Notes: a model not told the origin generated them from the sequence alone. A DNA stretch of 13,917 nucleotides from Clostridiaceae bacterium (GCA_012511915.1 JAAZFB010000105.1:1-13917); one strand, 5' to 3'. Positions 5,889 through 13,830 are shown, counted from the first letter of the stretch. Numbers and translations: made by a program.

Positions 5889-6640
5889 ATGTACATAAGA
5901 AAAGACATTGAGCCGTTCAAAAATAAAATATGGCTGGCTTCTCCTACTATGCACGGGGAAGAACTTAAGTACATGACCGAAGCATATGAGACTAACTGGA
6001 TGAGCACAGTCGGCGAAAATATTAACGAGGTTGAGCGGATTGCTGCTGAGAAAAGTGGTATGAAATATGCCGTCGGTCTTTCTTGCTGTACTGCTGCATT
6101 GCACCTGTGTTGTAAATTAGCAGGCGAGAGATTATATGGGAGAGCACAGATAAGTCACGGTGCGTTGGAAGGTAGGAGAGTGTTCTGTTCAGATATGACC
6201 TTCAATGCAACGGTTAATCCAGTTGTGTATGAGGGCGGTATTCCTGTGTTCATCGACACGGAAGAGAGTTCCTGGAATATGGACCCGGAAGCGTTAGAAC
6301 GAGCTTTTGAACTCTACCCAGAGGTGAAGCTTGTTGTCTGTGCGGAACTCTATGGATTCCCTGGAGACATGAAGAGGATTAGAGAGATCTGTGATAAACA
6401 CGGCGCGTTGTTAATCGAGGATGCTGCCGAGGCTATGGGGGCAGAGTTGAATGGCATCAAGTGTGGTACATTCGGTGACTACAGTGCTGTGAGCTATAAC
6501 GGCAATAAGATTATCACTGGATCAGCCGGTGGATGCCTGCTGACTAATGATATAGAGGATGCTGCTTGCCAAGTGACAACAAGATGACTGCTGAAGAGCA
6601 AGAGAAGATTATTGAAGTTATCAGTGCTTGTTTTGAGTGA
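5889..6640 (+). pseudogene. DegT/DnrJ/EryC1 sugar aminotransferase with internal out-of-frame deletion
   Basis: From the ATG at 5889 the frame encodes about 223 residues of a PglE-like aminotransferase: SPTMHGEELKYMTEAYETNW, LSCCTAALHLCCKLAG, FIDTEESSWNMDPEALERAF, LLIEDAAEAMGAEL (D178) and the PLP-lysine motif YNGNKIITGSAGG (K207). After LLTND the sequence breaks and the frame ends at 6587. A second frame across the break, from 6563, reads CLPSDNKMTAEEQ and on to ISACFE with a TGA at 6638; this is the typical C-terminus of the same family. The roughly 150-170 residues between are missing. The simplest reading is one deletion near 6555-6566 that also shifted the frame. The enzyme should be inactive, lacking its C-terminal domain. 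It would normally convert a 4-keto sugar nucleotide to an amino sugar. Confidence 0.87.
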
Positions 6641-6650
6641 GGAAAAAAAG

Positions 6651-7052
6651 ATGGGAATACATAGAAAAGTCGGTTTCTACGAGAAATACATAAAGCGTCT
6701 TCTTGATATTTTTTGTTCTCTTCTTGCAATCATTGTTTTCTTTTGGCTCTACATCATTATTGCAATACTTGTCCGCATCAAACTTGGTTCTCCCGTGTTA
6801 TTTAAGCAACCGAGACCCGGAATAACTAAGAATGGGAAAGAAACAATTTTCTACATGTACAAATTCCGTACTATGACGGATGAGAAGGACGAGAACGGCG
6901 AACTGCTTCCTGATGAACAGCGGTTGCCGAAGTTTGGTAAGATTCTCCGATCAACAAGTCTTGATGAGCTGCCTGAGGCGTTCAGTATCCTAAAGGGTGA
7001 TATGAGGGGTGGATATTGGAAAGAGATAAACCTCCTAAGCCTTGCAATATAA
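6651..7052 (+). pseudogene. PglC-type phosphoglycosyl transferase, 3'-truncated
   Basis: The ATG at 6651 follows TGAGG and lies 10 bases after the aminotransferase remnant's stop. The 133 residues show the N-terminal re-entrant membrane helix (about 15-43), GSPVLFKQPRPG, YMYKFRTMTDEKDENGELLP and the catalytic Asp-Glu in STSLDELPE (D105-E106), as in PglC/EpsL small phosphoglycosyl transferases that put a sugar phosphate on undecaprenyl phosphate. After ILKGDM (7004) the family sequence ends abruptly. The IGPRPLL and PGITGWAQVNGRN regions are missing, replaced by 15 unrelated residues to a TAA. About a third of the protein is absent, so it is probably inactive. A complete enzyme of the same superfamily follows at 7764. 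A shorter functional variant is possible but unlikely. Confidence 0.82.
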
Positions 7053-7064
7053 GGGTTTTAGTAG

Positions 7065-7097
7065 TTTCATATAAATTTTATGTTTCGTGATATGAAA
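7065..7097. repeat. Inverted repeat at the junction between decayed and intact genes
   Basis: TTTCATAT (7065-7072) and ATATGAAA (7090-7097) are perfect 8-base arms around a 17-base loop, in the 150-base gap after the truncated sugar transferase. No T-tract follows, so it is not a clear terminator. A TATAAT at 7124-7129 lies just downstream with only a weak TTCAAA as -35 (19-base spacing), so the arms might be an operator. Confidence 0.35.
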
Positions 7098-7204
7098 ATT
7101 CAAAAAATTCAAAGGCATGAAATTATAATATCAAATTTACTGTTCTTATTATATATCCAAGGGGAAGTTAGACCGTAAATAAAATTACAAACGAGGTGAT
7201 ATTG

Positions 7205-7750
7205 ATGAATAAAAATCTGCTAATATTAGGTGCGGGAGGTCTTGGCAGAGTTGTTAAAGAGGTAGCGGAAGCAATGAAGGTTTTTGATAAAATCGATTTT
7301 TTGGATGATGACCAAAGTTGTGAGCTTGCTATTGGAAAGTGTATTAACCATGAACAATTTTTAGGTGAGTATAGTTATGTATTCCCTGCTTTCGAAGCGA
7401 ATGAACTGCGTTTCAAATGGGGAGAAAAACTTAGAGAGAGTGGCTTCACAATTCCAGTGTTAATTCACCCTTCATCTTATATTAGCCCTTCGGCCTCGGT
7501 ATATCCGGGGACTATAGTTATGGCACATGCAACGATTAATGCAAATACTGTCATTGAAAGATATTGCATTATAGGCTTAGGTACAATAGTTGATCATGAT
7601 ACATTTATCGCGTATGCATGTCATTTAGATTGTGGTTCAATTGTAAAATCACATTGTGTAGTTAAAGCTTATGAGAAGATTGATAGTGGTAAGATTATAA
7701 CACGAAATGATCTGCCAACAGCAGAGGATTTTCTTGAATCAGTTTTTTAA
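7205..7750 (+). CDS. PglD/NeuD-like sugar O- or N-acetyltransferase
   Basis: The 181-residue protein has an N-terminal Rossmann-like PglD_N domain (about 4-80, LLILGAGGLGRVVKEVAE) and a short left-handed beta-helix (about 90-170) with hexapeptide-like turns (IHPSSYISPSASVYPGTIV) and VDHDTFIAYACHLDCGSIV, which contains the His-Asp expected at the acetyltransferase active site. These enzymes transfer acetyl from acetyl-CoA to an amino sugar nucleotide such as UDP-4-amino-sugar, just before a PglC-type transferase uses it. The ATG at 7205 is chosen because GAGGTGAT (7193-7200) precedes it; the in-frame GTG at 7196 lies inside that site. It is shorter than typical PglD by some 20-30 residues, with fewer beta-helix coils. 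It ends 13 bases before the next gene. Confidence 0.8.
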   Translation: MNKNLLILGAGGLGRVVKEVAEAMKVFDKIDFLDDDQSCELAIGKCINHEQFLGEYSYVFPAFEANELRFKWGEKLRESGFTIPVLIHPSSYISPSASVYPGTIVMAHATINANTVIERYCIIGLGTIVDHDTFIAYACHLDCGSIVKSHCVVKAYEKIDSGKIITRNDLPTAEDFLESVF

Positions 7751-7763
7751 GGTAGGTGTGCTT

Positions 7764-8399
7764 ATGTACTTAATTATTAAAAGAGTCATCGACATTGTTA
7801 TTTCTTTGATAGGGTTAATAGTGCTCTCTCCTTTTTTGGCACTTATAGCTATTGTAATTAAAGTTGACTCAGAAGGCCCCGTAATTTTCAAGCAGAAAAG
7901 ATTGGGCAAGGATGGTAAAATCTTTGAAATCTATAAGTTTCGTACTATGATTGTGGGAGCAGAGCAGATCGGCAGCGGTGTTTACTCTGCAGAGAACGAC
8001 TCTCGAGTCAGCCGTGTCGGTCGGATATTAAGACGACTTAGTATTGATGAATTACCACAATTTATTAACATCCTTAAAAGCGAGATGGCACTAATAGGGC
8101 CCCGGCCGCCTCTTACATATCACCCATGGCCACTGGAAAGTTATACTGATGAGCAAAAAAAACGTTTCAGTGTTCACCCGGGTGTCACAGGTTGGGCTCA
8201 AGTTAATGGGCGTAAGGGTATTAAATGGGATAAGCGTATTGAGTTTGATGTGGAATATGTCGAAAATTTATCGTTTTTATTTGATTTAAAGATATTCTTT
8301 AAAACAATAATTAAAATTTGCACCATGGAAGGCAACATTAATACAATCAAAACAGCTGAAAAGTCTACACAGTCGATCAATACAGAAGTTAAGGTTTAA
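7764..8399 (+). CDS. Undecaprenyl-phosphate phosphoglycosyl transferase (bacterial sugar transferase)
   Basis: The 211-residue protein is a complete monotopic sugar transferase (PF02397 type). It has an N-terminal membrane helix (about 5-33), DSEGPVIFKQKRLGKDG, EIYKFRTM, the catalytic Asp-Glu in RRLSIDELPQ (D95-E96), ALIGPRPPL and PGVTGWAQVNGRKGI. It should start polymer or glycan assembly by transferring a sugar-1-phosphate to undecaprenyl phosphate at the inner membrane face. The ATG at 7764 follows AAGGTAGG; the frame upstream of it overlaps the previous gene and is not family-like. The C-terminal 20 residues after GNIN are polar and variable. Sitting directly behind the acetyltransferase, it probably uses that enzyme's product. 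It is only distantly similar to the broken copy at 6651, so it belongs to a different module rather than being a duplicate. Confidence 0.92.
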   Translation: MYLIIKRVIDIVISLIGLIVLSPFLALIAIVIKVDSEGPVIFKQKRLGKDGKIFEIYKFRTMIVGAEQIGSGVYSAENDSRVSRVGRILRRLSIDELPQFINILKSEMALIGPRPPLTYHPWPLESYTDEQKKRFSVHPGVTGWAQVNGRKGIKWDKRIEFDVEYVENLSFLFDLKIFFKTIIKICTMEGNINTIKTAEKSTQSINTEVKV

Positions 8400-8450
8400 G
8401 TAATATTAGTGTGCATAAAAAATACTAGCATTAGATTAGAGGTTATTCTT

Positions 8451-9272
8451 ATGGCTTTAAAATTAATGTATATTACAAATAATGAAAATGTGGCAAGGAT
8501 AGCTGAAAAAAGTGGTGTGGATATAATTTTTATTGACCTCGAAGTTAATGGTAAGCACCAAAGGCAGGGGCATTTAGATACAGTTATATCAATGCATAGC
8601 ATAAGTGATATCCCAAAGGTTAAGAGTGTGTTGAGAAAAGCAAAATTGCTTGTTAGGGTAAACCCTATCTATGAAAACTCTCAAAAAGAAATAGAAAGTG
8701 TAATTTCAAACGGTGCGGATATTGTTATGCTTCCTTTTTTTTCAACAACAAAAGAGGTTGAAAAATTTATTGGAATTGTTGATGGACGAGCTATTACATG
8801 CTTGTTAGTTGAAACGCCTTCTGCCGTAAATAATATTGATGAGATTCTATCTGTTGATGGAATTGATATGATACATATTGGGTTAAATGATTTGCATCTT
8901 GGATGCGGCATGAAATTTATGTTTGAGCCGTTGGCGGATGGTACTGTTGATATGCTTTGTAAAAAGTTTCAGGAACAAGATATTACCTATGGCTTCGGAG
9001 GGATTGCGCGATTGTGTCAGGGACTTCTCCCTGCCGAGCATATCGTAGCCGAGCATTATCGTTTAGGCTCGAGCATGGCGATTCTTTCGCGAAGTTTTGT
9101 AAATACCGGCAATTCGTATAATGATGATGAAATAAAGTGGATTTTTATAAACGGTGTCAAGGAAATCAGGGATTATGAGCGGAGCTTGTGTGATATGGAT
9201 ATCTCTTATTTTGAAGAAAATCATCAGGTCGTTATAAGCAAAGTGAAAGAAATTGTAGAGGGTGCGTCATGA
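8451..9272 (+). CDS. HpcH/HpaI aldolase family protein, atypical active site
   Basis: The 273-residue protein follows the HpcH/HpaI (2-keto-3-deoxy acid aldolase / citrate lyase beta) TIM-barrel plan: GVDIIFIDLE (23-31), LLVRVNP with R69, NGADIVMLPFF (87-97), LVETPSA with E121 and HIGLNDLHLG with D147, the two acidic metal ligands. Canonical HpaI enzymes have a histidine right after the first acidic motif (DxEH); here it reads DLEVNGKHQRQG, so that histidine is replaced. Such enzymes cleave or form C-C bonds with pyruvate-type enolates; the true substrate is unknown. ATG 8451 is chosen for the AGAGG at 8438-8442. The stop overlaps the next gene (ATGA), indicating tight coupling to the Ldh-family oxidoreductase. 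A role in making an acid substituent for the polysaccharide is inference. Confidence 0.82.
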   Translation: MALKLMYITNNENVARIAEKSGVDIIFIDLEVNGKHQRQGHLDTVISMHSISDIPKVKSVLRKAKLLVRVNPIYENSQKEIESVISNGADIVMLPFFSTTKEVEKFIGIVDGRAITCLLVETPSAVNNIDEILSVDGIDMIHIGLNDLHLGCGMKFMFEPLADGTVDMLCKKFQEQDITYGFGGIARLCQGLLPAEHIVAEHYRLGSSMAILSRSFVNTGNSYNDDEIKWIFINGVKEIRDYERSLCDMDISYFEENHQVVISKVKEIVEGAS

Positions 9273-10333
9273 TAGGAAAAAATTGCTTGCAAAAAAACAA
9301 TAGGATTTGCCCTGAAAAGCTTAAAGAAATCGGTACTGAGCTATTGCTTGCAGCCAAGCTGAGCAGCGAGCAGGCGCATTTAGTTATTGACTGCTTTGTC
9401 GAGGCGGACTTATGCGGTGTTCATACTCATGGAATGGCTACGCTGCCTGCCCACCTCAAAAAAATAAATAGCGGTGGTTACAACCTAAATCCAAAATTAA
9501 ATGTAGTTAAAGAAACCACCTCGTTTTATGTTGTTGATGCGGATAATGCAATTGGTGTTGTTTCTGCTACTTTTTGCATGGAAAAAGCGATAAGCATGGC
9601 TAAGAATACGGGCATATATACGGTGTTGTGCAAAAACGCAAACACTTACGGTCCTGCTTTTTATTACCCCCTTCAAGCGGCAAAGCGGAATGTAATCGGT
9701 CTTACTTTTTGCAACAGTCCGGCGGCAATGCCGGTTTGGAACGGAAAGGACAAGCTTTTAGGGACAAACCCGTTTGCTGTGGCTATTCCGTCAAAATCAA
9801 ACGGAACAATAATTTTTGATATGGCAACCAGCAAAGTGGCAAAATCCAAAATCAACGAAGCACGCCTAAGTAATAAAAAAATACCGGACGGTTGGGCCTT
9901 GGACGAGCAAGGTAACCCGACCACCGACCCCATTGAGGCGATCAGGGGGCTGGTGCTTCCTATGGGCGGATTCAAGGGATATGGATTGGCGCTGACCATA
10001 GATGTTCTGTCGGGTGTTATTTCGGGAGCATCTTTTTCAAATAATGTAGGAAAGTTTTACTCCAAGGATAATAAAGGCATGAATGTCGGGCAAACATTTA
10101 TAGTTATTGACCCGGCGGTTGTTTCCGATAACGACTTTTTAGCCGTAATGGATGACTATATAAATATCATCAGAAACTCCAACGCGATAGGAGACAGCAT
10201 CATAGTACTGCCCGGCGACAATAAAAGAAGAATAAGGGATAACAATCTTGCAAACGGAATCAAATTGGAAAACTCAACCATTGAGCAGTTGAAAGAATGT
10301 ATTGATGAATATGGCTTAAAAATTTCCTTTTAG
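9269..10333 (+). CDS. Ldh family (malate/L-lactate dehydrogenase, PF02615) oxidoreductase
   Basis: The 354-residue protein has normal length and layout for NAD(P)-dependent 2-oxo/2-hydroxy acid dehydrogenases of the Ldh family: ADLCGVHTHGMATLP (46-60), LLGTNPFAVAIP (163-174), FDMATSKVAKSKINEA (183-198), IPDGWALDEQGNPTTDP (205-221) and LPMGGFKGYGLALTIDVLSG (230-249). The first motif keeps H54, but the usual SHGxxR arginine is Thr57-like (HGMATL). The motif normally read NHFG/NHYG, which carries the catalytic histidine, is NTYGPAFYY (125-133) with T126 in its place. The enzyme may have altered chemistry or substrate. ATG 9269 overlaps the aldolase stop and has GAGGG upstream. The two are surely cotranslated and probably act in sequence on one metabolite. 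Confidence 0.87.
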   Translation: MIGKNCLQKNNRICPEKLKEIGTELLLAAKLSSEQAHLVIDCFVEADLCGVHTHGMATLPAHLKKINSGGYNLNPKLNVVKETTSFYVVDADNAIGVVSATFCMEKAISMAKNTGIYTVLCKNANTYGPAFYYPLQAAKRNVIGLTFCNSPAAMPVWNGKDKLLGTNPFAVAIPSKSNGTIIFDMATSKVAKSKINEARLSNKKIPDGWALDEQGNPTTDPIEAIRGLVLPMGGFKGYGLALTIDVLSGVISGASFSNNVGKFYSKDNKGMNVGQTFIVIDPAVVSDNDFLAVMDDYINIIRNSNAIGDSIIVLPGDNKRRIRDNNLANGIKLENSTIEQLKECIDEYGLKISF

Positions 10334-10343
10334 GAGGGTGGCA

Positions 10344-11330
10344 ATGAAGAATAGGTTATCGTACATATCATTTTTACAATTTATAGGGCCGGTTTTTGTT
10401 ATATTCGGTCATGCTATGAATGGCATATAAATGAATGAACACATGCTGGGCATCAAAGCATGGTTATATATCTTTCATATGCCGCTGTTCTTTTTTATGT
10501 CGGGCTATCTTTTCAGCCATAACGGCGGATTTACAAAATATACGTATGGCGAGCTGCTCAAAAAGAAAGCGATTCAACTGCTTGTACCTTATTTCGTGTG
10601 GAATTTTTTGTTTTTGATTCCTAAAATAATATTGGTCGACCGTCATCTGCTTTCGCTGAAATATTTTGCTAATCTTCTCGTGGTCCCAAAAGCGAACATC
10701 TGGGGGCATACATGGTTCCTGTTCGCATTGTTTGAGATTTACGTGCTTTCTTACGTGTTATATTTCCTTTCGAAGAGGAAGCTGGGCATTTTATTGGCAA
10801 CATCCGCTCTCCTGTTGCTGAATTACTATAAAGTGTCCACCATGGTGCTTTGCTTGAACGATTTAACGAGAAATCTAATATATTTTTGGATGGGCATGCT
10901 GCTTGCGGGGATGCGGGCCGCCGACACTCCGCAAGGAAAAGACAGGAGCAAAATGTATTTTGCGTTGTTTGTATTGTCTGCGGTCGTTACAACCGTTGTA
11001 TGGAAGTATAACGGGAACATAAAAATCAATGATTTTATCTTGTGCTCTTCTGTTTTACTGGTACTGTTTTATTTTCCGATTGCGTATAACATTTTCAATA
11101 GCTTTATTGAGTCTGTGGCCAGAAATTCCTTTGGGATTTACATTTTGCACTGGCCTTGCATGGTGGTTGTACGTTTTGTTGTGAATCAAATACTTCACCT
11201 TGATGCCATGCCGGCATTTTTCATCCTGCTGATTTGCGGATGGGTGCTACCGGTCCTGGTTATCGAAGCAATCAGGAGAATTAACCGGCTGAAAAGCATT
11301 AAAGCATTAAAATATGTCATGGGAGTTTGA
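10344..11330 (+). pseudogene. Acyltransferase family 3 gene split by an in-frame TAA
   Basis: A strong GGAGGG site precedes ATG 10344. The frame reads MKNRLSYISFLQFIGPVFV and FGHAMNGI, then TAA (10428-10430), then immediately ATG and 299 more residues in the same frame: LYIFHMPLFFFMSGYLF, WGHTWFLFALFEIYVLSY, SFGIYILHWPCMVVVRFVV. Together these form a full 328-codon membrane acyltransferase with about ten helices, as in OafA/WecH-type enzymes that O-acylate polysaccharides. The stop separates the N-terminal helix with the conserved H23 from the rest. The Arg that normally lies 11 residues before that His is Gln (Q12). The second part starts at ATG 10431 without its own binding site, although reinitiation right after the stop is conceivable. 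It is probably inactive unless the stop is an assembly error or is bypassed. Confidence 0.8.
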
Positions 11331-11365
11331 AGAACAAGCATCGAATTTGAATGGAGGAATCGCTT

Positions 11366-12583
11366 TTGAAATTAGTTATGCTGCGACCCAGCTACTCACC
11401 GGAAAATTCTGCGGGAAATCATTTGGCAATTGATTTGGTGGAGGATTTTCAGAAGAATGGCATAGAGGTTGAGATGATAGTATCGGTGTCTGCTAAATTC
11501 AAAGGGTTGCCCGAGGGTTATAAGGATAACTGCAAAGTGCACCGCATTCAATCAAAATTTGCTGGACAAGGGCTTTTGACAAGAATGCTGAGATATATTG
11601 ACGAATCGTACCGAATGTACAGGAAACTGGTTTCTTTAAAGGATTGCGACGTTATCATGACGCATTCAACGCCCCCTACCTTGCCACCTTTATGCATACT
11701 GGCTGCGAAACTGATGAAAAAGCCGCTGCTGTACTGGGAGCAGGATGTTGTTTCGGAATCGATCCTTACTACTGGCATTGCCAAGGCTAAGCTACAGAAA
11801 AAAATCCTATACCACATTGCGAGAATAATAGAATACATTTCCAGAAAGGGAAGCACCCATACGATTACAATTTCGGAAAAATTCAAGCAGTATCATATCG
11901 ACTCCGGCTTCAATGATAGTAAGGTCAGCGTAATATACAACTGGATTGATACGGACAGGATATATCCGATTAGCAGGGAGGAAAACAAGCTTTTTGACGA
12001 GTTGGGTTTGGACAGAAACAAATTTTATGTGACATATTGTGGCAATTTAGGTGTTCCGCAAAATGTAGAAATTATGATTGATGCAGCTAAGGCGCTTTCT
12101 GATTATCCGAATATTCAATTTATTATTATCGGTGGTGGTTCGAGGGAAAAGATTATCCATGATTACATTAAAAGGAAAAAGCTGAAAAACCTTGTGATTT
12201 TTCCGCTTTTCCCTTTGACTCGGGCTTGCGAGGTGTATAACCTAGGCAACATTGGGCTTGTTATCGGGAAAAAGGGCACCTCAAACAATGGGTTCCCAAG
12301 CAAAACATGGACTATTATGTCGGCAGGCCAGACAATGATAAGCTGTTTTGACATTGACAGTGAATTAAGCGAATTTGTGCGCAGGGGCAACTGTGGCATA
12401 GCAATCGAGCCGGATTCGCCCGAAAAGCTTAAGGAAGCAATTTTACAGATATACAATTCGGCGGATAAAGGAGCGAAATATGGGGAAAACGCCCACAAAT
12501 TTGTCCTTGAGGGCTTTTCCCGCAAGCAATCCACAATGAAATTTATAGATATTCTTAATATAATGTATAAAGAAATCAATTAG
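11366..12583 (+). CDS. GT4 family glycosyltransferase (WbuB-like)
   Basis: This 405-residue protein has the two Rossmann domains of GT-B glycosyltransferases. The N-terminal part begins KLVMLRPSYSPENSAGNHLA and includes THSTPPTLPPLCILAAKLM and YWEQDVV. The C-terminal part (from about 222) has VTYCGNLGVPQNVEIMIDAA, FIIIGGGSRE, and the donor-binding GFPSKTWTIMSAGQTMISCF region, with SEL in place of the commoner EX7E ending, as in WbuB-like enzymes. It should add a sugar from a nucleotide donor to the lipid-linked oligosaccharide on the cytoplasmic side. TTG at 11366 is preferred over ATG 11351: GGAGG (11353-11357) lies eight bases before TTG, and MKLVMLRP is the family-like N-terminus. It follows the broken acyltransferase by 35 bases. 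Donor and linkage cannot be predicted. Confidence 0.9.
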   Translation: MKLVMLRPSYSPENSAGNHLAIDLVEDFQKNGIEVEMIVSVSAKFKGLPEGYKDNCKVHRIQSKFAGQGLLTRMLRYIDESYRMYRKLVSLKDCDVIMTHSTPPTLPPLCILAAKLMKKPLLYWEQDVVSESILTTGIAKAKLQKKILYHIARIIEYISRKGSTHTITISEKFKQYHIDSGFNDSKVSVIYNWIDTDRIYPISREENKLFDELGLDRNKFYVTYCGNLGVPQNVEIMIDAAKALSDYPNIQFIIIGGGSREKIIHDYIKRKKLKNLVIFPLFPLTRACEVYNLGNIGLVIGKKGTSNNGFPSKTWTIMSAGQTMISCFDIDSELSEFVRRGNCGIAIEPDSPEKLKEAILQIYNSADKGAKYGENAHKFVLEGFSRKQSTMKFIDILNIMYKEIN

Positions 12584-12603
12584 TATAGGCTGTGTTATAA
12601 GAT

Positions 12604-13815
12604 ATGAAAATTTTACAGATTAATTCTGTTTGCGGAGTTGGAAGCACCGGAAGAATAGTTGCGGATCTATATAATATACTTATGGAACAGAGTCATGATT
12701 GCACAATTGCTTTCGGCAGAGAAAGTGCTCCTAAAGATATTAGAACAATTCGAATCGGAAGTAACTTTGGTAATAATATTCATGTACTGAAAAGCAGATT
12801 GTTGGATAGGCATGGATTTGGTTCAGTTCGAGCTACAAGGAAAGTTATAAATGACATCGATTCCTACAATCCGGATATCATTCACCTACATAATATCCAT
12901 GGCTACTATATTAATGTAGAGCTTTTGTTTCGCTATTTTGCCAAAATAAATAAGCCTGTAATATGGACTTTACATGATTGCTGGGCTTTTACAGGTCACT
13001 GCTCTCATTTCGACTATATAGGATGTGAAAAATGGAAAAACAGGTGCTACTCTTGCGAACAGACTAAAAACTATCCAAAAAGTTTGTTTTATGATAATTC
13101 AAAGATGAATTTCAACCAAAAAAAAGAATTGTTTACTTTAATAGATAAAATGCATATTGTTACGCCATCTAATTGGCTTGCAAATCTTGTAAAACAATCT
13201 TTTTTGTCTGTTTATCCTGTAACAGTAATCAATAATGGGATTGATTTAGATGTATTCAAACCTGTGGATAGTCGATTTAGGCATATGCATAGTTTAAATG
13301 GCCGTATTATAGTCTTAGGTGTTGCAAGCAATTGGAGTAAAAAGAAGGGGTTTGATGCTTTTGCTAATTTAGCAAGACAACTAAAGGCGCCATACTCCGT
13401 TGTGATGGTTGGCATAAATGAAAACCAAAGAAAGTTGCTGCCCAACAATGTAATTGGCATAGCAAAGACTAACAGTGCAAAGGAGTTGGCTGAAATTTAC
13501 TCTGCGGCGGATGTGTTTGTAAATCCAACTCTGGAGGATACCTTCCCAACTGTAAATATTGAGGCTCTTGCCTGCGGAACTCCTGTTGTGACTTATCGAA
13601 CCGGCGGCAGCCCTGAAAGCATCAGTGAGAGTTGTGGCATTGTGGTGGATAAAGAGGATATCAAGAGCTTGATTAAAACTGTTGAAAGTTTTAATCCTCA
13701 GCAGTTTGATAAAAACAGCATCGTATCACATGCACAGCAATTCGAGAAGAGAACTAAGTTTAACAAATACACAAAGTTATATAATTCTATTTTAAGTGAT
13801 TGCGAAACTCATTGA
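12604..13815 (+). CDS. GT4 family glycosyltransferase
   Basis: The 403-residue protein starts KILQINSVCGVGSTGRIVAD, the N-terminal Rossmann motif of GT4 enzymes. It carries IIHLHNIHGYYINVELLF, WTLHDCWAFTGHCSHFDYIG followed by a Cys-rich stretch (C at GCEKWKNRCYSCEQ), VINNGIDLDVFKP, and the donor site LEDTFPTVNIEALACGTPVV. The HDCWAFTGHCSHF plus Cys-cluster signature is typical of a subgroup found in exopolysaccharide and colanic-acid-like clusters. It presumably adds one sugar to the lipid-linked intermediate. ATG 12604 lies 20 bases after the previous stop and has only a weak binding site, so translation may depend on the upstream gene. Donor sugar is not predictable. The gene is complete. 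Confidence 0.92.
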   Translation: MKILQINSVCGVGSTGRIVADLYNILMEQSHDCTIAFGRESAPKDIRTIRIGSNFGNNIHVLKSRLLDRHGFGSVRATRKVINDIDSYNPDIIHLHNIHGYYINVELLFRYFAKINKPVIWTLHDCWAFTGHCSHFDYIGCEKWKNRCYSCEQTKNYPKSLFYDNSKMNFNQKKELFTLIDKMHIVTPSNWLANLVKQSFLSVYPVTVINNGIDLDVFKPVDSRFRHMHSLNGRIIVLGVASNWSKKKGFDAFANLARQLKAPYSVVMVGINENQRKLLPNNVIGIAKTNSAKELAEIYSAADVFVNPTLEDTFPTVNIEALACGTPVVTYRTGGSPESISESCGIVVDKEDIKSLIKTVESFNPQQFDKNSIVSHAQQFEKRTKFNKYTKLYNSILSDCETH

Positions 13816-13830
13816 GATGCCAGGTAAAAA

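Noticed and set aside
4250..7204. Insertion sequence as the cause of the broken genes
   Set aside because: No transposase frame, no terminal inverted repeats at the breaks and no target duplications were found; deletions or recombination explain the breaks.
9673..9999. Minus-strand frame of about 108 codons opposite the Ldh-family gene
   Set aside because: The plus strand shows conserved Ldh motifs over the same bases, so this is a shadow.
12163..12579. Minus-strand frame of 138 codons opposite the first GT4 gene
   Set aside because: The plus strand carries the GT4 donor-binding motifs there; the antisense frame has no start signal or family features.
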